DNA from: Phycisphaerae bacterium
GTDB taxonomy: Bacteria; Planctomycetota; Phycisphaerae; UBA1845; Fen-1342
DNA length: 64,000 nt
Assembly (NCBI GenBank): GCA_017999985.1
Contig: JAGNKU010000020.1
Span: 1-64,000, forward strand
Direction of reading: 5' to 3'
Part shown: positions 9,138 to 17,802 of the stretch, piece by piece
How positions within the stretch are numbered: position 1 is the first letter of the stretch
How the letters are laid out: every line of letters begins with the position of its first letter
Position numbers and translations under genes: made by a program
Notes under the pieces: generated by a model
What the model was told of the DNA's origin: nothing
The model's input: only the letters and a program-made list of their open reading frames with translations
Database searches by the model: none

Positions 9138-10040
9138 CTATTCCACGGCAGGAGGTTCGGGCGCGGAGGCGACGGGAGGCGGCGCCGCAGCCATGAGCGG
9201 GTCGCCGTGGTGCCATTCGCCGAGACCTTCCATGGGGAAATCCACCTGCGTGTAGCCGCGGCCGCGCGCCAACTCGGTAACGGCGGCGCGCAGCTCGGGG
9301 GGTGCATCCGCGTGCGGGATGAGCATCGCGTAGGTGCGGGCGCCTTCGCGATCGGTGGCCACGGTTGCCAGCCCCACCAGGCGCGGGCCACGAAACGCGC
9401 CCTGTAGGCTGCAGGCGCCGCGCTCCTGGTGCGCGATCAGATCGAGCGTGAAGGCCTCGGCGATTACGGCAGATTCCTCGAGCGGCACACGCGGGTCCGG
9501 CCCTGGTCGGTACTGCAGGAGCGTCACCATCGCCGGCCAGGCGGCGCGCGTCAGTTCACGCACCGTGACCCCATCGGCCGCGGTGACAAATGGGTCGCCC
9601 GTCACGCCCGCTCCGGTCCGGCACATCGTCAGCCGGTCGTACGGCGCCCAGGCCGCGCGGCGGAGCGGGGCAAACCCGAACTTGCGGTACAGCCCCTCAT
9701 CAAGCTCGGTCGTCGTGCCGAGGAGCAGCCACTTGCCCCCGGTCATGTCGAACCACGACAGCAGGGTCTCGACGAGCTGCCGGGCGTAGCCGCGGCGGCG
9801 ATGTTCGGGACGGGTGAAGCAGTGTCCGAGCAGGCCCACGTCGCCGCACTTATTGATGCAGGCACTCGCCAGCAGCGGGCCGCCGGCGGGGAGCACGGCG
9901 TAGGCGTCCTGCGCCCCGGGCACACCGGTCACGAAGCGGCGTTCGAGGTCGGTGAGCCAGGGTTCGCCCTTGTGGCGCAGAAGCTCCTGGATCGCGGGCC
10001 AGCGCGCCGGAGCGGGCGGGATGATGAGAATGGGCTTCAT
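9138..10040 (-). CDS. GNAT-family N-acetyltransferase, two-lobed
   Basis: 300 aa. The ATG at 10040 (MKPILIIPP) is chosen over a longer open frame whose N-terminus reads like antisense of the neighbouring gene. The acetyl-CoA-binding motif A is CFTRPEHRRRGYARQLVETL (R/Q-x-x-G-x-A/G type). It is followed by WLLLGTTTELDEGLYRKFGF, typical of GNAT beta5/alpha4. A second half (GPRLVGLATVATDREGARTYAML) looks like a degenerate second domain. The C-terminus is Pro/Ala rich. Acceptor unknown. Confidence 0.82.
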   Translation of the reverse strand: MKPILIIPPAPARWPAIQELLRHKGEPWLTDLERRFVTGVPGAQDAYAVLPAGGPLLASACINKCGDVGLLGHCFTRPEHRRRGYARQLVETLLSWFDMTGGKWLLLGTTTELDEGLYRKFGFAPLRRAAWAPYDRLTMCRTGAGVTGDPFVTAADGVTVRELTRAAWPAMVTLLQYRPGPDPRVPLEESAVIAEAFTLDLIAHQERGACSLQGAFRGPRLVGLATVATDREGARTYAMLIPHADAPPELRAAVTELARGRGYTQVDFPMEGLGEWHHGDPLMAAAPPPVASAPEPPAVE

Positions 10041-10165
10041 CGTGGCGCCTGCGGAAGGAACCGCCGTGCGCACCCGGGCGGCGCACAACGGCAGCATCCT
10101 ACGCGCCGGGACTGACTTGTCCAGCCCGACCGGTAGGTGCGCGCCGGCCGCGTGCGAAGGGCGCT

Positions 10166-10741
10166 TCAGCGCCGGCGCGTCCGGTACGGAATCGGCTCGC
10201 CGTCCGGGTGTTCGTCGCGGACTTCCCAGAACTCGACGGCGTCGGTGCGCAGGTCGAGCGTGGCAACGGTGTGCGTCATCGCGCGGTGGAGGGCCCCCGG
10301 GTTCAGCACGCGCACCGTTCCAACGCGCGCGAGGGCGAGGAGGTGCGTGTGCCCGTGCAGAACATAGTCGCAATTGCCGAAATCCGCCGGCGGGGCCCCG
10401 GTCTCGAGCAGCGTGTTCATCAGGCGCCGGAACTCGGCCTCGTGGCCATGAAACACGGCCAACGACCGCCCGTCGAGCTCGATGCGCAGCGGGCCCGCCT
10501 GCGACATGGTAAGCCCCAGGGCGCTGGCGTAATCCTCCAGCGCCGGGTCGGGGCAATCGGTGTTGCCGCAGACAATCCACAGGCGCAGGCCGGCCAGTTC
10601 GGCCAGCACGCCGTCACCGCCCACGTCGCCGCAATGGACAAACGCCTCGGCGCCCACGCGGCGCAGCAGGCGCACAGCGATGGCCGTGCGCTCCTGCTGA
10701 CCGTGGGTATCGGAGAGGACGCCGAGGATCACGGCAAGCAT
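10166..10741 (-). CDS. YfcE/MJ0936-family metallophosphoesterase
   Basis: 191 aa. Calcineurin-like metal-binding motifs in order: GVLSDTHG (D-x-H), VHCGDVGGDG (GD), IVCGNTDC (GN(H/x)D), VFHGHE and YVLHGHTH (GHTH). These bind two metals in phosphodiesterases of this family, which cleave small phosphodiesters in vitro; the physiological substrate is usually unknown. The start may instead be GTG 10732, because TAGGAT, a possible -10, ends 7 nt before it and the family begins a few residues before SDTHG. It lies 11 nt downstream of the rho stop, so co-transcription is possible. Confidence 0.9.
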   Translation of the reverse strand: MLAVILGVLSDTHGQQERTAIAVRLLRRVGAEAFVHCGDVGGDGVLAELAGLRLWIVCGNTDCPDPALEDYASALGLTMSQAGPLRIELDGRSLAVFHGHEAEFRRLMNTLLETGAPPADFGNCDYVLHGHTHLLALARVGTVRVLNPGALHRAMTHTVATLDLRTDAVEFWEVRDEHPDGEPIPYRTRRR

Positions 10742-10752
10742 CCTACACGGGA

Positions 10753-11946
10753 TCAGGAGCGCAGGCTGGCCAGGAACGCCGCCATGGAATCGAAGCGCTG
10801 CATGCGCTCGAGCAGCGTGGTCATCTGCTTCGGAATGGGCAGGTCGTCGAGCTGGCGGCGAAGCAGGTAGACCTTCTCCAGGGTCTCGCGCGGGAGCAGT
10901 TTTTCCTCCTTGCGCGTGCCGGACTGGCGCAGGTCCATCGCCGGCCAGATGCGCAGATTCGCGAGATCGCGGTTGAGGACCAGCTCCATGTTCCCGGTGC
11001 CCTTGAACTCCTGAAAGATGAAATCGTCGGCCCGGCTGCCCGTGTCCACGAGGGCCGAGGCGATGATCGTGAGGGAACCGCCGCCCTCGACGGCGCGGGC
11101 CGAGCCGAAGATCTGCTTGGGCTCCTGCAGGGCGCGGATGTCGAGGCCGCCGGTCATCGTGCGGCCGCTGCTGCCGACGAACGCGTTGAACGCGCGCGCC
11201 AGGCGCGTGATGGAGTCGAGCAGGATGACGATGTGCCGGCCCATCTCGACGAGTCGCCGGGCACGCTCGATCACCAGCCGGGCGACGCGGATGTGGGAGT
11301 TCACGTCCTGGTCGTTGCTGGAGGCGATGACTTCGCCGCGCACGTTGCGCCGCATCTCGGTCACCTCCTCGGGGCGCTCATCGACCAGCAGCACGATCAT
11401 GTACACGTCGGGGTGATTGGTCGCGATGCCGTGCGCCATCTGCTGGAGCAAGATGGTCTTGCCGGTGCGCGGCGGCGCCACGATCAGGCCACGCTGCCCG
11501 CGGCCGATGGGCGTGAACAGGTCGACGACCCGCATGGTCAACGGTCCGCCCGGGGTGTCGAACCGCAGCACCTCGTGCGGATCGATGGCCGTGGTGTCCG
11601 CCAGCGGCGGCGGCGGCATCCAGTCCTTGGCCGGCTGGCCGTCGATGGCGTCGATGCGCAGCAGCTTGAAGCGCCGGTTGCCCTTGTTGTCAACGCGGCC
11701 CGCCGGCCCGCGGAGGAGTTCGCCGCCGCGCAGCGCGAATTTGCGTACGGCGTCGGATGACACGTAGGGGTCATCGACGTGGACGGCGAGGTGGCGCTTG
11801 GGAGAACGGATGAAGCCGGCGCCCTGATTGTCGAGCTCGAGGACGCCCTCGACCACGTTGGTTTCGGCGGCGGCATCGCCGTTCCCGGCCCGCTGCGGCT
11901 TTGCATCGGGCGCGCGCTCCGTCGCTTTGCGTTCGTCACTTGGCAT
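10753..11946 (-). CDS. rho: Transcription termination factor Rho
   Basis: 397 aa from ATG 11946, with AGGA about 6 nt upstream. Hexameric RNA-dependent ATPase that ends transcription on unstructured C-rich RNA. After a polar, low-complexity start (about 35 residues) comes the OB-fold RNA-binding domain (VEGVLELDNQGAGFIRSPKR). The ATPase has P-loop GLIVAPPRTGKTILLQQMA, Walker B-side VYMIVLLVDERPEEVTEMRR, Q-loop region SSGRTMTGGLDIRAL and R-loop EFKGTGNMELVLNRDLA. The primary helix-bundle region seen in E. coli is shortened. Many genes here end in hairpins without a T-tract, which fits use of Rho. Confidence 0.97.
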   Translation of the reverse strand: MPSDERKATERAPDAKPQRAGNGDAAAETNVVEGVLELDNQGAGFIRSPKRHLAVHVDDPYVSSDAVRKFALRGGELLRGPAGRVDNKGNRRFKLLRIDAIDGQPAKDWMPPPPLADTTAIDPHEVLRFDTPGGPLTMRVVDLFTPIGRGQRGLIVAPPRTGKTILLQQMAHGIATNHPDVYMIVLLVDERPEEVTEMRRNVRGEVIASSNDQDVNSHIRVARLVIERARRLVEMGRHIVILLDSITRLARAFNAFVGSSGRTMTGGLDIRALQEPKQIFGSARAVEGGGSLTIIASALVDTGSRADDFIFQEFKGTGNMELVLNRDLANLRIWPAMDLRQSGTRKEEKLLPRETLEKVYLLRRQLDDLPIPKQMTTLLERMQRFDSMAAFLASLRS

Positions 11947-12171
11947 GGATTGTCCTGAAGCGGCCCTGTTGAGGGCACGTGTGTACCGACCCGGGTGACG
12001 ACCATTGTCGAGGGGCCGTCTCAGCCTCGTACGGATGACGAGAACACCCACTCCCCGTGTCCGCAGGCAGGCTGCGCCGCGCTTCCAGCGGTGCCCGCGA
12101 GTGGCTCCATGGTTAGTCTACCCACCCGCCCGCGTTTGGACAACCGTCCCGGACCCGCGATTTGCCAGGTT

Positions 12172-12963
12172 TCATTCCTCCAGAGCCACGGGATTCGCTA
12201 AGGTCCCCACACCTTCGATTTCGACTTCGATGCGGTCGCCGGCGCGCAGGAAGACCGGCGGCTGGCGCGCCAGGCCGACCCCCTCGGGGGTGCCGGTCAG
12301 AATCACCGTGCCGGGCAACAGCGTGAACTGCTCCGACACGTAGCTGATCAGCCTGCGGCACGAGAACACCATGTCCTGCGTGTTGGCGGACTGCATCAGC
12401 TCCCCGTTGAGCCGGCTGCGGATGGCACAGTTGTCGGGGTCCAGCTCGTCGCGCGTGACGAGCCAGGGCCCCAGCGGGCAGAAGGTGTCGAAGCTCTTCG
12501 CGCGCGCCCACTGCTTGTCGTTGCGCTGGCAGTCGCGGGCCGAAACGTCATTCGCGCAGGTGTAGCCCAGCACGAAATCGAGCGCTGCCTCTGGCGACAC
12601 GCGCCGCGCCTGCCGGCCGATAACGATGGCGAGCTCGGCTTCGAAGTCCACTTCGTGGGGGGCGCTGCGCGGCAGCCGGATGGGCTGCCCGTCGGCCAGC
12701 AATGCGGTCGTAGCCTTCTGGAAGATCAGCGGCGCCGCGGGCAGCTGCGACCCGGTTTCGGCAGCGTGGGCCCGGTAGTTGCGGCCGATGGCGAAGATGT
12801 TCGGCGGCTCGACCGGCGGCAGGAACGCGTGGACAGGCACGTACTCATCGGCGAAAGCCAGCGCGCCGAACAACTCACCCGCGAGCGGCTGGGCGACGTG
12901 CGGATCCACCAGCCGCCCGACGAGCTGCCGTCCATCCGCGTCGACAAAACGCGCCAGCTTCAT
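12172..12963 (-). CDS. Fumarylacetoacetate hydrolase (FAH)-family protein
   Basis: 263 aa. The family hydrolyses or isomerises beta-diketo acids with a Mg2+ at an E-x-E...D site. Visible: NIFAIGRNYRAHAAETG, then VDFEAELAIVIGRQARRVSP (metal-binding Glu pair), LGYTCANDVSARDCQ (metal Asp), and TVILTGTPEGVGLARQPPVF near the C-terminus. The layout matches 2-hydroxyhepta-2,4-diene-1,7-dioate isomerase/acylpyruvase-type enzymes. No catabolic neighbours are present, so acylpyruvate or oxaloacetate-type housekeeping activity is as likely as aromatic degradation. Confidence 0.92.
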   Translation of the reverse strand: MKLARFVDADGRQLVGRLVDPHVAQPLAGELFGALAFADEYVPVHAFLPPVEPPNIFAIGRNYRAHAAETGSQLPAAPLIFQKATTALLADGQPIRLPRSAPHEVDFEAELAIVIGRQARRVSPEAALDFVLGYTCANDVSARDCQRNDKQWARAKSFDTFCPLGPWLVTRDELDPDNCAIRSRLNGELMQSANTQDMVFSCRRLISYVSEQFTLLPGTVILTGTPEGVGLARQPPVFLRAGDRIEVEIEGVGTLANPVALEE

Positions 12964-13003
12964 GCGCGTACCCGGACCTCGTGAGCGGTGCGAGGGCTGC
13001 GGC

Positions 13004-13555
13004 TCAATAGAACACGGTCATGATCAGGTGCGGATCGACGTGCTTGCCCTCGACGACGCCGATCGTGCTGGTGGCGAACTTGATCTCGATGGCATCATCG
13101 GCGTCGACCCACTCGTTGATCTGCTCGCACATGTATGCGATCGGGCCGTCGGCGAGCTTGCAGTGAAACGTCTTGCAGCGCGTGGCGTTGGGCGATCCAC
13201 GGAGCAGCGGGCGGTGAAAGGCCTGCTCGACCACTTGCCCGACCGACAGTTTCGCCGGGCCGCCGCCGCCGCCCGTGCGGACGGCGGTCGGCTTCTTGTC
13301 GTAGGCGATCGGCTGATCGAGGACGGCACTCGGTCCGCCCGGCTCCACCTCCACGACGGCCACCGGCTCATCGCCGCCGGGCACGTTGCCGATCGCCGGC
13401 AGGCCCGCGGTTGAACCCGAGCGCTTCTCGCGCACACAGAACGGGCACAGCAGCTTGCCCTCGACGTGCTCGGCGGTGCCCTTGGCCAGGTGTTCGGGGT
13501 AGATCGTCGCGCCGCACTCCGCACACAGATCGAAATGCTCTTCGTCGCCGGCCAT
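13004..13555 (-). CDS. Zinc-ribbon protein of unknown function
   Basis: 183 aa. ATG 13555 has a strong AAGGAGT site 8 nt upstream, so the longer open frame reaching 14089 is rejected. The N-terminus carries CAECGATIYPEHL and, about 25 residues later, LCPFCVREKR: two CxxC pairs expected to bind one zinc. A Gly/Pro-rich linker (residues ~60-110) leads to a C-terminal domain with RCKTFHCKLADGPIAYMCEQ and DPHLIMTVFY. That half looks like a planctomycete conserved domain I cannot name. Divergent from rsgA. Role unknown. Confidence 0.8.
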   Translation of the reverse strand: MAGDEEHFDLCAECGATIYPEHLAKGTAEHVEGKLLCPFCVREKRSGSTAGLPAIGNVPGGDEPVAVVEVEPGGPSAVLDQPIAYDKKPTAVRTGGGGGPAKLSVGQVVEQAFHRPLLRGSPNATRCKTFHCKLADGPIAYMCEQINEWVDADDAIEIKFATSTIGVVEGKHVDPHLIMTVFY

Positions 13556-13835
13556 TGCGCGTACTCCTTCTAACGCCCCGGCGACCCACGTCCCGTCTCG
13601 CCCCACGACCGGCGAGCAGGGTCGTGCCCGACAGCCAAAGCTCCGCCGCGCGCGGCAGCACAACGGATCGCCCAGCGTCCGGGTCGCCGTGGTGGCGCTC
13701 CATGCCTCCAGGCGTTCGACATGTTCCAGGCTCATTCTAGCCCGACGGCCCGCGCCGCGCCAAGCGCCCAGCATAGTCGCCGGATCCCGTCGCCGCGCAA
13801 CGCGGAAAGCAAGCTGCCAACCGCGCGGCCGCCGG

Positions 13836-13841
13836 TACAAT
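13836..13841 (+). promoter_or_regulatory. Candidate -10 element (TACAAT) of rsgA
   Basis: TACAAT matches TATAAT at 5 of 6 positions and ends 6 nt before the rsgA ATG at 13848. CTGCCA lies 16 nt upstream as a possible -35. No ribosome-binding site lies between, so a leaderless message is predicted. Confidence 0.5.
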
Positions 13842-13847
13842 GGACAC

Positions 13848-15014
13848 ATGGCGAAGAAGCGTCCAGGACGCAAGATGCGCGTCGACTTCCGGCAGAACCG
13901 GCAGGTCCGGGGTCGCACCGACGACTGGACGCGGAGCTGGCGCGCCGGCGAGCAGCAGGTCGAGGAGACGCAGCGCCGCGAGTCGGTCCGCGCCAAGGGC
14001 GAGCTCTCGCGCAAGCGGACCATCCTGGTCGACGCCCAGGACATGCCGACCGTGGACGAGGCGCTCTGGCGGCGGGGGACCGTGACCAAGGTGCACGGGC
14101 TGATCGCTTATGTGAACGATGAGCAGGGCCGCAACTGGGAATGCACGGTGCGTCGGGTGCTGCGCACGCTGCTCATCGCGCACCGCGCGCCGGTGTCGGT
14201 CGGCGACCGCGTCTGGTTTTCCGACCAGTCGCAGGTCACGGATGGCCGGGCAGCCGGCGTCATCGAGCGCGTCGCACCCCGCAGCTCAGAGCTCTCGCGG
14301 CGCGACGCCCGGCGGCGGCAGCATACGATCGTCGCCAACGCGGACCAGTTGCTGGCCGTGGTGAGCGTCGCGCAGCCGCGGCTCCGGCCGCACCTGGTGG
14401 ACCGCTACATCGTGGCGGCGATGAAAGGCGCGCTCCGCCCGATTCTGTGCTTCAACAAGATCGACCTGCTGGAGCGCGACGAGCAGACCGACGACGACGA
14501 CGCGCCGCAGAACGGTGCCTCGGTCCAGGACGTGATCGCCGAGTTCCGCGCGCTGGGCTACTGCTGCCTGTGTACGAGTGCCGTCACGGGTGCGGGCGTC
14601 GAGGACCTGCGCGCGGCGCTCACGGGCCACATGACAGTGCTCTCCGGCCAGAGCGGCGTGGGCAAGAGCTCGCTGATCAACAAGCTGCAGCCCGGGCTGG
14701 ACCTGGCGACACGCGATGTGAGCGACGAGAACGAGAAGGGCCGGCATACGACTTCGCTGGCGGAGCTGCTGCCGCTGAAGTGCGGGGGCTTCGTCGTGGA
14801 TACGCCGGGAATCCGGGCCTTCGACTTGTGGTCCGTGGCGCCGGGCGAGCTCGAGGCGTGCTTCATCGAATTCGTACCGCACGTGTCGCACTGCCGCTTC
14901 AGCGATTGTGCGCACCGCACGGAGGATGGCTGCGCGGTGCGGGCCGCCGTCGAGCGCGGCGAGATCAGCCAGCGGCGCTACTACAGCTATCTCAAGATGC
15001 TCGAAGAGGTCTAG
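13848..15014 (+). CDS. rsgA: Small ribosomal subunit biogenesis GTPase RsgA (YjeQ)
   Basis: 388 aa. Circularly permuted GTPase that checks late 30S assembly. An OB domain (GTVTKVHGLIAYVNDEQGRN) follows a basic N-terminal extension rich in Lys/Arg. The G motifs come in permuted order: LCFNKIDLLERD (G4), CTSAVTGAGVEDLR (G5), GQSGVGKSSLINKL (G1), KGRHTTSLAE (G2) and VVDTPGIRAFDLW (G3). The C-terminal zinc finger is HVSHCRFSDCAHRTEDGCAV with the expected C-x5-8-H-x-C pattern. Start chosen because it fits the family and lies just behind TACAAT. The stop overlaps the convergent PEP-CTERM gene by 4 nt. Confidence 0.97.
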   Translation: MAKKRPGRKMRVDFRQNRQVRGRTDDWTRSWRAGEQQVEETQRRESVRAKGELSRKRTILVDAQDMPTVDEALWRRGTVTKVHGLIAYVNDEQGRNWECTVRRVLRTLLIAHRAPVSVGDRVWFSDQSQVTDGRAAGVIERVAPRSSELSRRDARRRQHTIVANADQLLAVVSVAQPRLRPHLVDRYIVAAMKGALRPILCFNKIDLLERDEQTDDDDAPQNGASVQDVIAEFRALGYCCLCTSAVTGAGVEDLRAALTGHMTVLSGQSGVGKSSLINKLQPGLDLATRDVSDENEKGRHTTSLAELLPLKCGGFVVDTPGIRAFDLWSVAPGELEACFIEFVPHVSHCRFSDCAHRTEDGCAVRAAVERGEISQRRYYSYLKMLEEV

Positions 15015-15649
15015 CGCGCGGCACGCCGGGCGCAGAGCACCAGCAGAACGAGGGCCAGCGCAGCCGCGGGCTCCGGTGTCAGCGTCATCGACAGGGCGAA
15101 CTTGTAGCCGTCCTCGCCCTTGTCAGTCGGATAGGCCGGCAAGACCAGTGTGAGCAGCCGGTCCGTCGGGACGGGCCACACCGTTCCGACGGGCGGGGCG
15201 CCTTCGATCCCGAGCGGCACAGCGAGCAGTTCCAGCGTATAGCTGCCTGTCTTGGGCGGGGGCCAGCCGTAATCGGGCTCGATCGAGAAGGCCATCTGGT
15301 CGCCGGGGTAGGTCAGGTCGGCCCAGACGTAGATCGGGACCCACACCTTGGCGACGTCGGGCGTCAGGACCGCCCGCCAGTCGTTGTAGTACATGCCCGT
15401 CGGGCCGGACCAACCGTCCGCGCCGGTCTCGTGATACACCCCCGCGTAGCCGAGGCCGCCCTCCACAGGCAGCGGGGTGTCGAGGCCGTCATCCCAGTCG
15501 TCGGTGGCGTCAGACCTGACGCCGAGTCGGCCGGCAACTCAGCAAGAGCCGCCAAAGGCATACCGGAACGCAAAATCAAGGTCGGCTTGCGCCGTCGCGG
15601 TGGTCGCCGCCAGCAGCGCGGCGGTGACGAAGAACAGACGTGTTTTCAT
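15011..15649 (-). CDS. PEP-CTERM secreted protein gene with an in-frame TGA (selenoprotein candidate or pseudogene)
   Basis: 212 codons plus stop in one frame, interrupted at codon 37 by TGA (15539-15541). Before it lie a clean signal peptide (MKTRLFFVTAALLAATTATA) and FAFRYAFGGSC. After it the frame stays open for 175 codons: VAGRLGVRSDATDDWDDGLD, a motif common at the start of planctomycete secreted domains, then a beta-rich body and a PEP-CTERM tail (TPEPAAALALVLLVLCARR). The signal peptide and anchor sit on opposite sides of the TGA, so the protein makes sense only if the codon is read through or is a recent lesion. A hairpin 15 nt after the TGA resembles a bacterial SECIS. Nonsense mutation (CGA to TGA) or sequencing error are the plain alternatives. 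Function unknown. Confidence 0.6.
15506..15523 (-). promoter_or_regulatory. SECIS-like hairpin downstream of the in-frame TGA
   Basis: On the minus strand GGCGTCAGGTCTGACGCC is a perfect inverted repeat: with the hexaloop AGGTCT it has a 6-bp stem, and pairs can extend inward. The loop begins 22 nt after the TGA. The E. coli fdhF SECIS, as I recall it, also has an AGGUCU loop, 17 nt after its UGA. The codons used for the loop (AGG, TCT) are uncommon here. The stem partly follows from encoding GV..DA with GC-rich codons, so chance is possible. Confidence 0.35.
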
Positions 15650-15904
15650 GCGGGGGCCTCGCCTCCCAGCGCGTTCGGCCGGCTCGCCACAGCGCTTGTC
15701 GTTCTGATTACTTGTATCCCAATACGGACGGCGTGTGCAAGTGGAAACTGGATTGCCCGGCGCGCCGTGCAGCCCGATAAGCAGCCCATGCGATGCCTCA
15801 GAACTAGCCCGACAGGTGTGGTGTGGGCACCTTGCCCGCCCCTGCGACGGAGGAGACGCCCGTGTACCACCCCTGTTGTAAGGCACTTTCGAGACGGCAG
15901 GGCC

Positions 15905-16651
15905 CTAGACTCGTTTGGCGGCCCAGCGGACGGCGTTGTAGAGGATGCGGCACACGTCGGGGTTGTAGTACGTGGGCACGGACTCGTGGCCGGGCCGGAA
16001 GTAGAAGACGCGCCCGATGCCCATCCCCTGCCCGACGCCCTGCCCCGGGCCGGAAGCGAAGTCGGTGTCGATACCCGCCCCCACCGTCCAGGCGAGGCCG
16101 GAAGGGAAGAATTCGCCGCCGGCGGGGAAATAGGATTGCAGGATGACGACATCCGGGGGCGGAACGTCGTAGGGGGCGCCGTACATCTCCTCCTGGGCGA
16201 GCGTGAAATCGTGCACGCCCTGCGCGATGGGGTGGTGCGGAGCACAGACGTGGATCTCTTCCGGCTGCTCGTCCTCGCGCCAGCCGCCCTTGAGGTGGCC
16301 GGTGCAGTTCAACACGCGTTTGAACGGCTTGGCGTAGTGCGCGGAGTGCAGCGCAATGAACCCGAGGCCCTCTTCCCGGACGCGCTGGACAATGCGGTCC
16401 ACGGCGGCGTCACTGACCTCGGCGTGGCGGACGTGGCCCCACCAGATGAGCACGTCGGTCGTCGCCAGCGCCTGCTCCGAAAGTCCCTGTTGCGGGTCGT
16501 CGAGGTGGGCCGTGCGGACGTCCAGGTGGGCGCCCCCCAGCTCGATCAGCCCGCCGGCAATCGCACTGCGAATGTTGTGGCGATAGACCTCGACCGGGAC
16601 ATGCGGGGCGTTCTCATCCCAAACCAAGACGCGAATCGGTGCGGCGGTCAT
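15905..16651 (-). CDS. ThuA-like domain protein (trehalose utilisation family)
   Basis: 248 aa, ATG 16651 behind AAGGGAGA. The class I glutamine-amidotransferase-like fold of ThuA is recognised from RVLVWDENAPHVPVEVYRHN, DVLIWWGHVRHAEVSDAAVD, LGFIALHSAHYAKPFKRVL and GRVFYFRPGHESVPTYYNPD. In characterised systems ThuA works in trehalose/disaccharide conversion to 3-keto sugars. The protein here is cytoplasmic (no signal peptide) and stands alone without ThuB or transporter neighbours, so its sugar is unknown. Length is typical for single-domain ThuA. Confidence 0.9.
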   Translation of the reverse strand: MTAAPIRVLVWDENAPHVPVEVYRHNIRSAIAGGLIELGGAHLDVRTAHLDDPQQGLSEQALATTDVLIWWGHVRHAEVSDAAVDRIVQRVREEGLGFIALHSAHYAKPFKRVLNCTGHLKGGWREDEQPEEIHVCAPHHPIAQGVHDFTLAQEEMYGAPYDVPPPDVVILQSYFPAGGEFFPSGLAWTVGAGIDTDFASGPGQGVGQGMGIGRVFYFRPGHESVPTYYNPDVCRILYNAVRWAAKRV

Positions 16652-17030
16652 GGTTGGTCTCCCTTCTCTCGCCCTCCATTGTGCAGCGCCAGGCTGCGGA
16701 GGGGAAGCAAAAACCGGGGGAACCGGGGCGGGCGGAGGGTCTGGTCGAACCGGCCGGGCCGGTCAGAACTCCGTGGGCACCGTGAACGAGCCGCCACGGC
16801 CGGGAGCATAGGTCTGAAGATGAAGTCAGAAGCGGCCGTGCGCGTGCACGCGGCTGAACGCGAGCGGGCGTTGGCTTTCGATGGACGGGAGGTCGGGAAC
16901 CCGCTGCACATCGAGGCAGCGGGCGGATGACCGCTGGGCGCGCGAGAGAAGCGATGACGAGCGATGTCGTACGGAATCCCCACTGAATTGAGTAAGAACG
17001 CCCCGCGCGGCGGCACATGACCACTTGCGG
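16652..17030. other. 379-bp intergenic region, nothing convincing
   Basis: Open frames on both strands have shadow-like Arg/Pro/Ser composition and no ribosome-binding site. A short inverted repeat ATGACC...GGTCAT (17018-17035) overlaps the stop codon of the GspG-like gene but has no T-tract. The ThuA promoter should lie near 16660-16720; I cannot place it. Confidence 0.4.
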
Positions 17031-17498
17031 TCATTGGTTGCTCACATCGTCGGCGGTGTTCGGCAGACCGTCGGGACCAGCGCTGCACAAGCGATATGGT
17101 GTTGCAGCCGCGCCGCCAAGGCGCTGGTAGAGGTATTCAGGCCCCCACGGGTCGCGCAGGATGGTCTCGTGCTGGATGAATGGACCTCCGGCGCGCTGCC
17201 AGCGGGCACGAGCCGCAACGTCTGGTGGCGCGCTGACGAGGGCGTGCAGCCCCGCGGCGGTCGTTGGGTAGTCGCCCAACGCGGAGCGGTACGATTCGAG
17301 CGCCAAGGCAAGCTGCCCCCGGCGACCGACCGCCACCTCGGCAAGTGCCCTTCTGGCGGCGTCGGCAGACCCATCGCGCGGCGGCACGCCGCAAGTCACG
17401 AGGTACAGCAGGACGGCACTCAAACTCACGATGCCGGCTGACGCGATCATCTGGACGGGGCCACCGCCAACGTACTGGCGCAGCGTGTTCGGGAGCAT
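17031..17498 (-). CDS. GspG-like type II secretion pseudopilin-type protein
   Basis: 155 aa. A single N-terminal hydrophobic helix (about residues 17-36) is followed by the GspG core: LALALESYRSALGDYPTTAAGLHALV, DPWGPEYLYQRL and SAGPDGLPNTADDV, the Asp-rich calcium-site region. The classic GFTLIE prepilin cleavage motif is absent; the helix reads VQMIASAGIVSLSAVLLYLV, with a Cys shortly after it (VTCG). So it may be a membrane-anchored homologue that is not processed by prepilin peptidase. No other secretion genes adjoin it. Confidence 0.75.
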   Translation of the reverse strand: MLPNTLRQYVGGGPVQMIASAGIVSLSAVLLYLVTCGVPPRDGSADAARRALAEVAVGRRGQLALALESYRSALGDYPTTAAGLHALVSAPPDVAARARWQRAGGPFIQHETILRDPWGPEYLYQRLGGAAATPYRLCSAGPDGLPNTADDVSNQ

Positions 17499-17613
17499 AC
17501 GACCGCTCTACCGGCGAGGTTGACCTATTTGCGCCACTTCTACGCGCCGGGCACCGTGATGGTTGCAGCGACGCCGGGGCAATCGACGACTAACGGCCAC
17601 GGTGCCATGAATC

Positions 17614-17802
17614 GTGCAGAGCATGGGGAGGGTGAAGAGCACGCACGCTTCTCTCGGAACCCGCTCGCTGGCGCTCGGGGCTCTGATTGGGGCGCTGGGG
17701 GCACAACTTGACGGCCGGCACGCCACCTCGGAAGATGCCGGCACGCTTGCCGCGGACCGCGCGGGCCGTGCCGGCGATACCCTCATGCTGGGAGCGACGT
17801 GA
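17614..17802 (+). CDS. Possible small membrane peptide coupled to the next gene
   Basis: Open frame of 62 codons (GTG 17614 or ATG 17623) with a hydrophobic stretch LGTRSLALGALIGALGAQL. Its TGA overlaps the next gene's GTG in the arrangement GTGA, typical of coupled genes. No clear ribosome-binding site and no recognised family, so it may be chance. Confidence 0.25.
   Translation: MQSMGRVKSTHASLGTRSLALGALIGALGAQLDGRHATSEDAGTLAADRAGRAGDTLMLGAT

Noticed and set aside
10041-10580. N-terminal extension of the GNAT gene to 10580
   Set aside because: This stretch is antisense to the YfcE-like gene, which has all its metal motifs; the GNAT start at 10040 fits the family.
14141-16930. 929-codon plus-strand open frame across rsgA, the PEP-CTERM gene and ThuA
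   Set aside because: It overlaps three well-supported genes in another frame or strand, and its composition is that of a GC-rich shadow.
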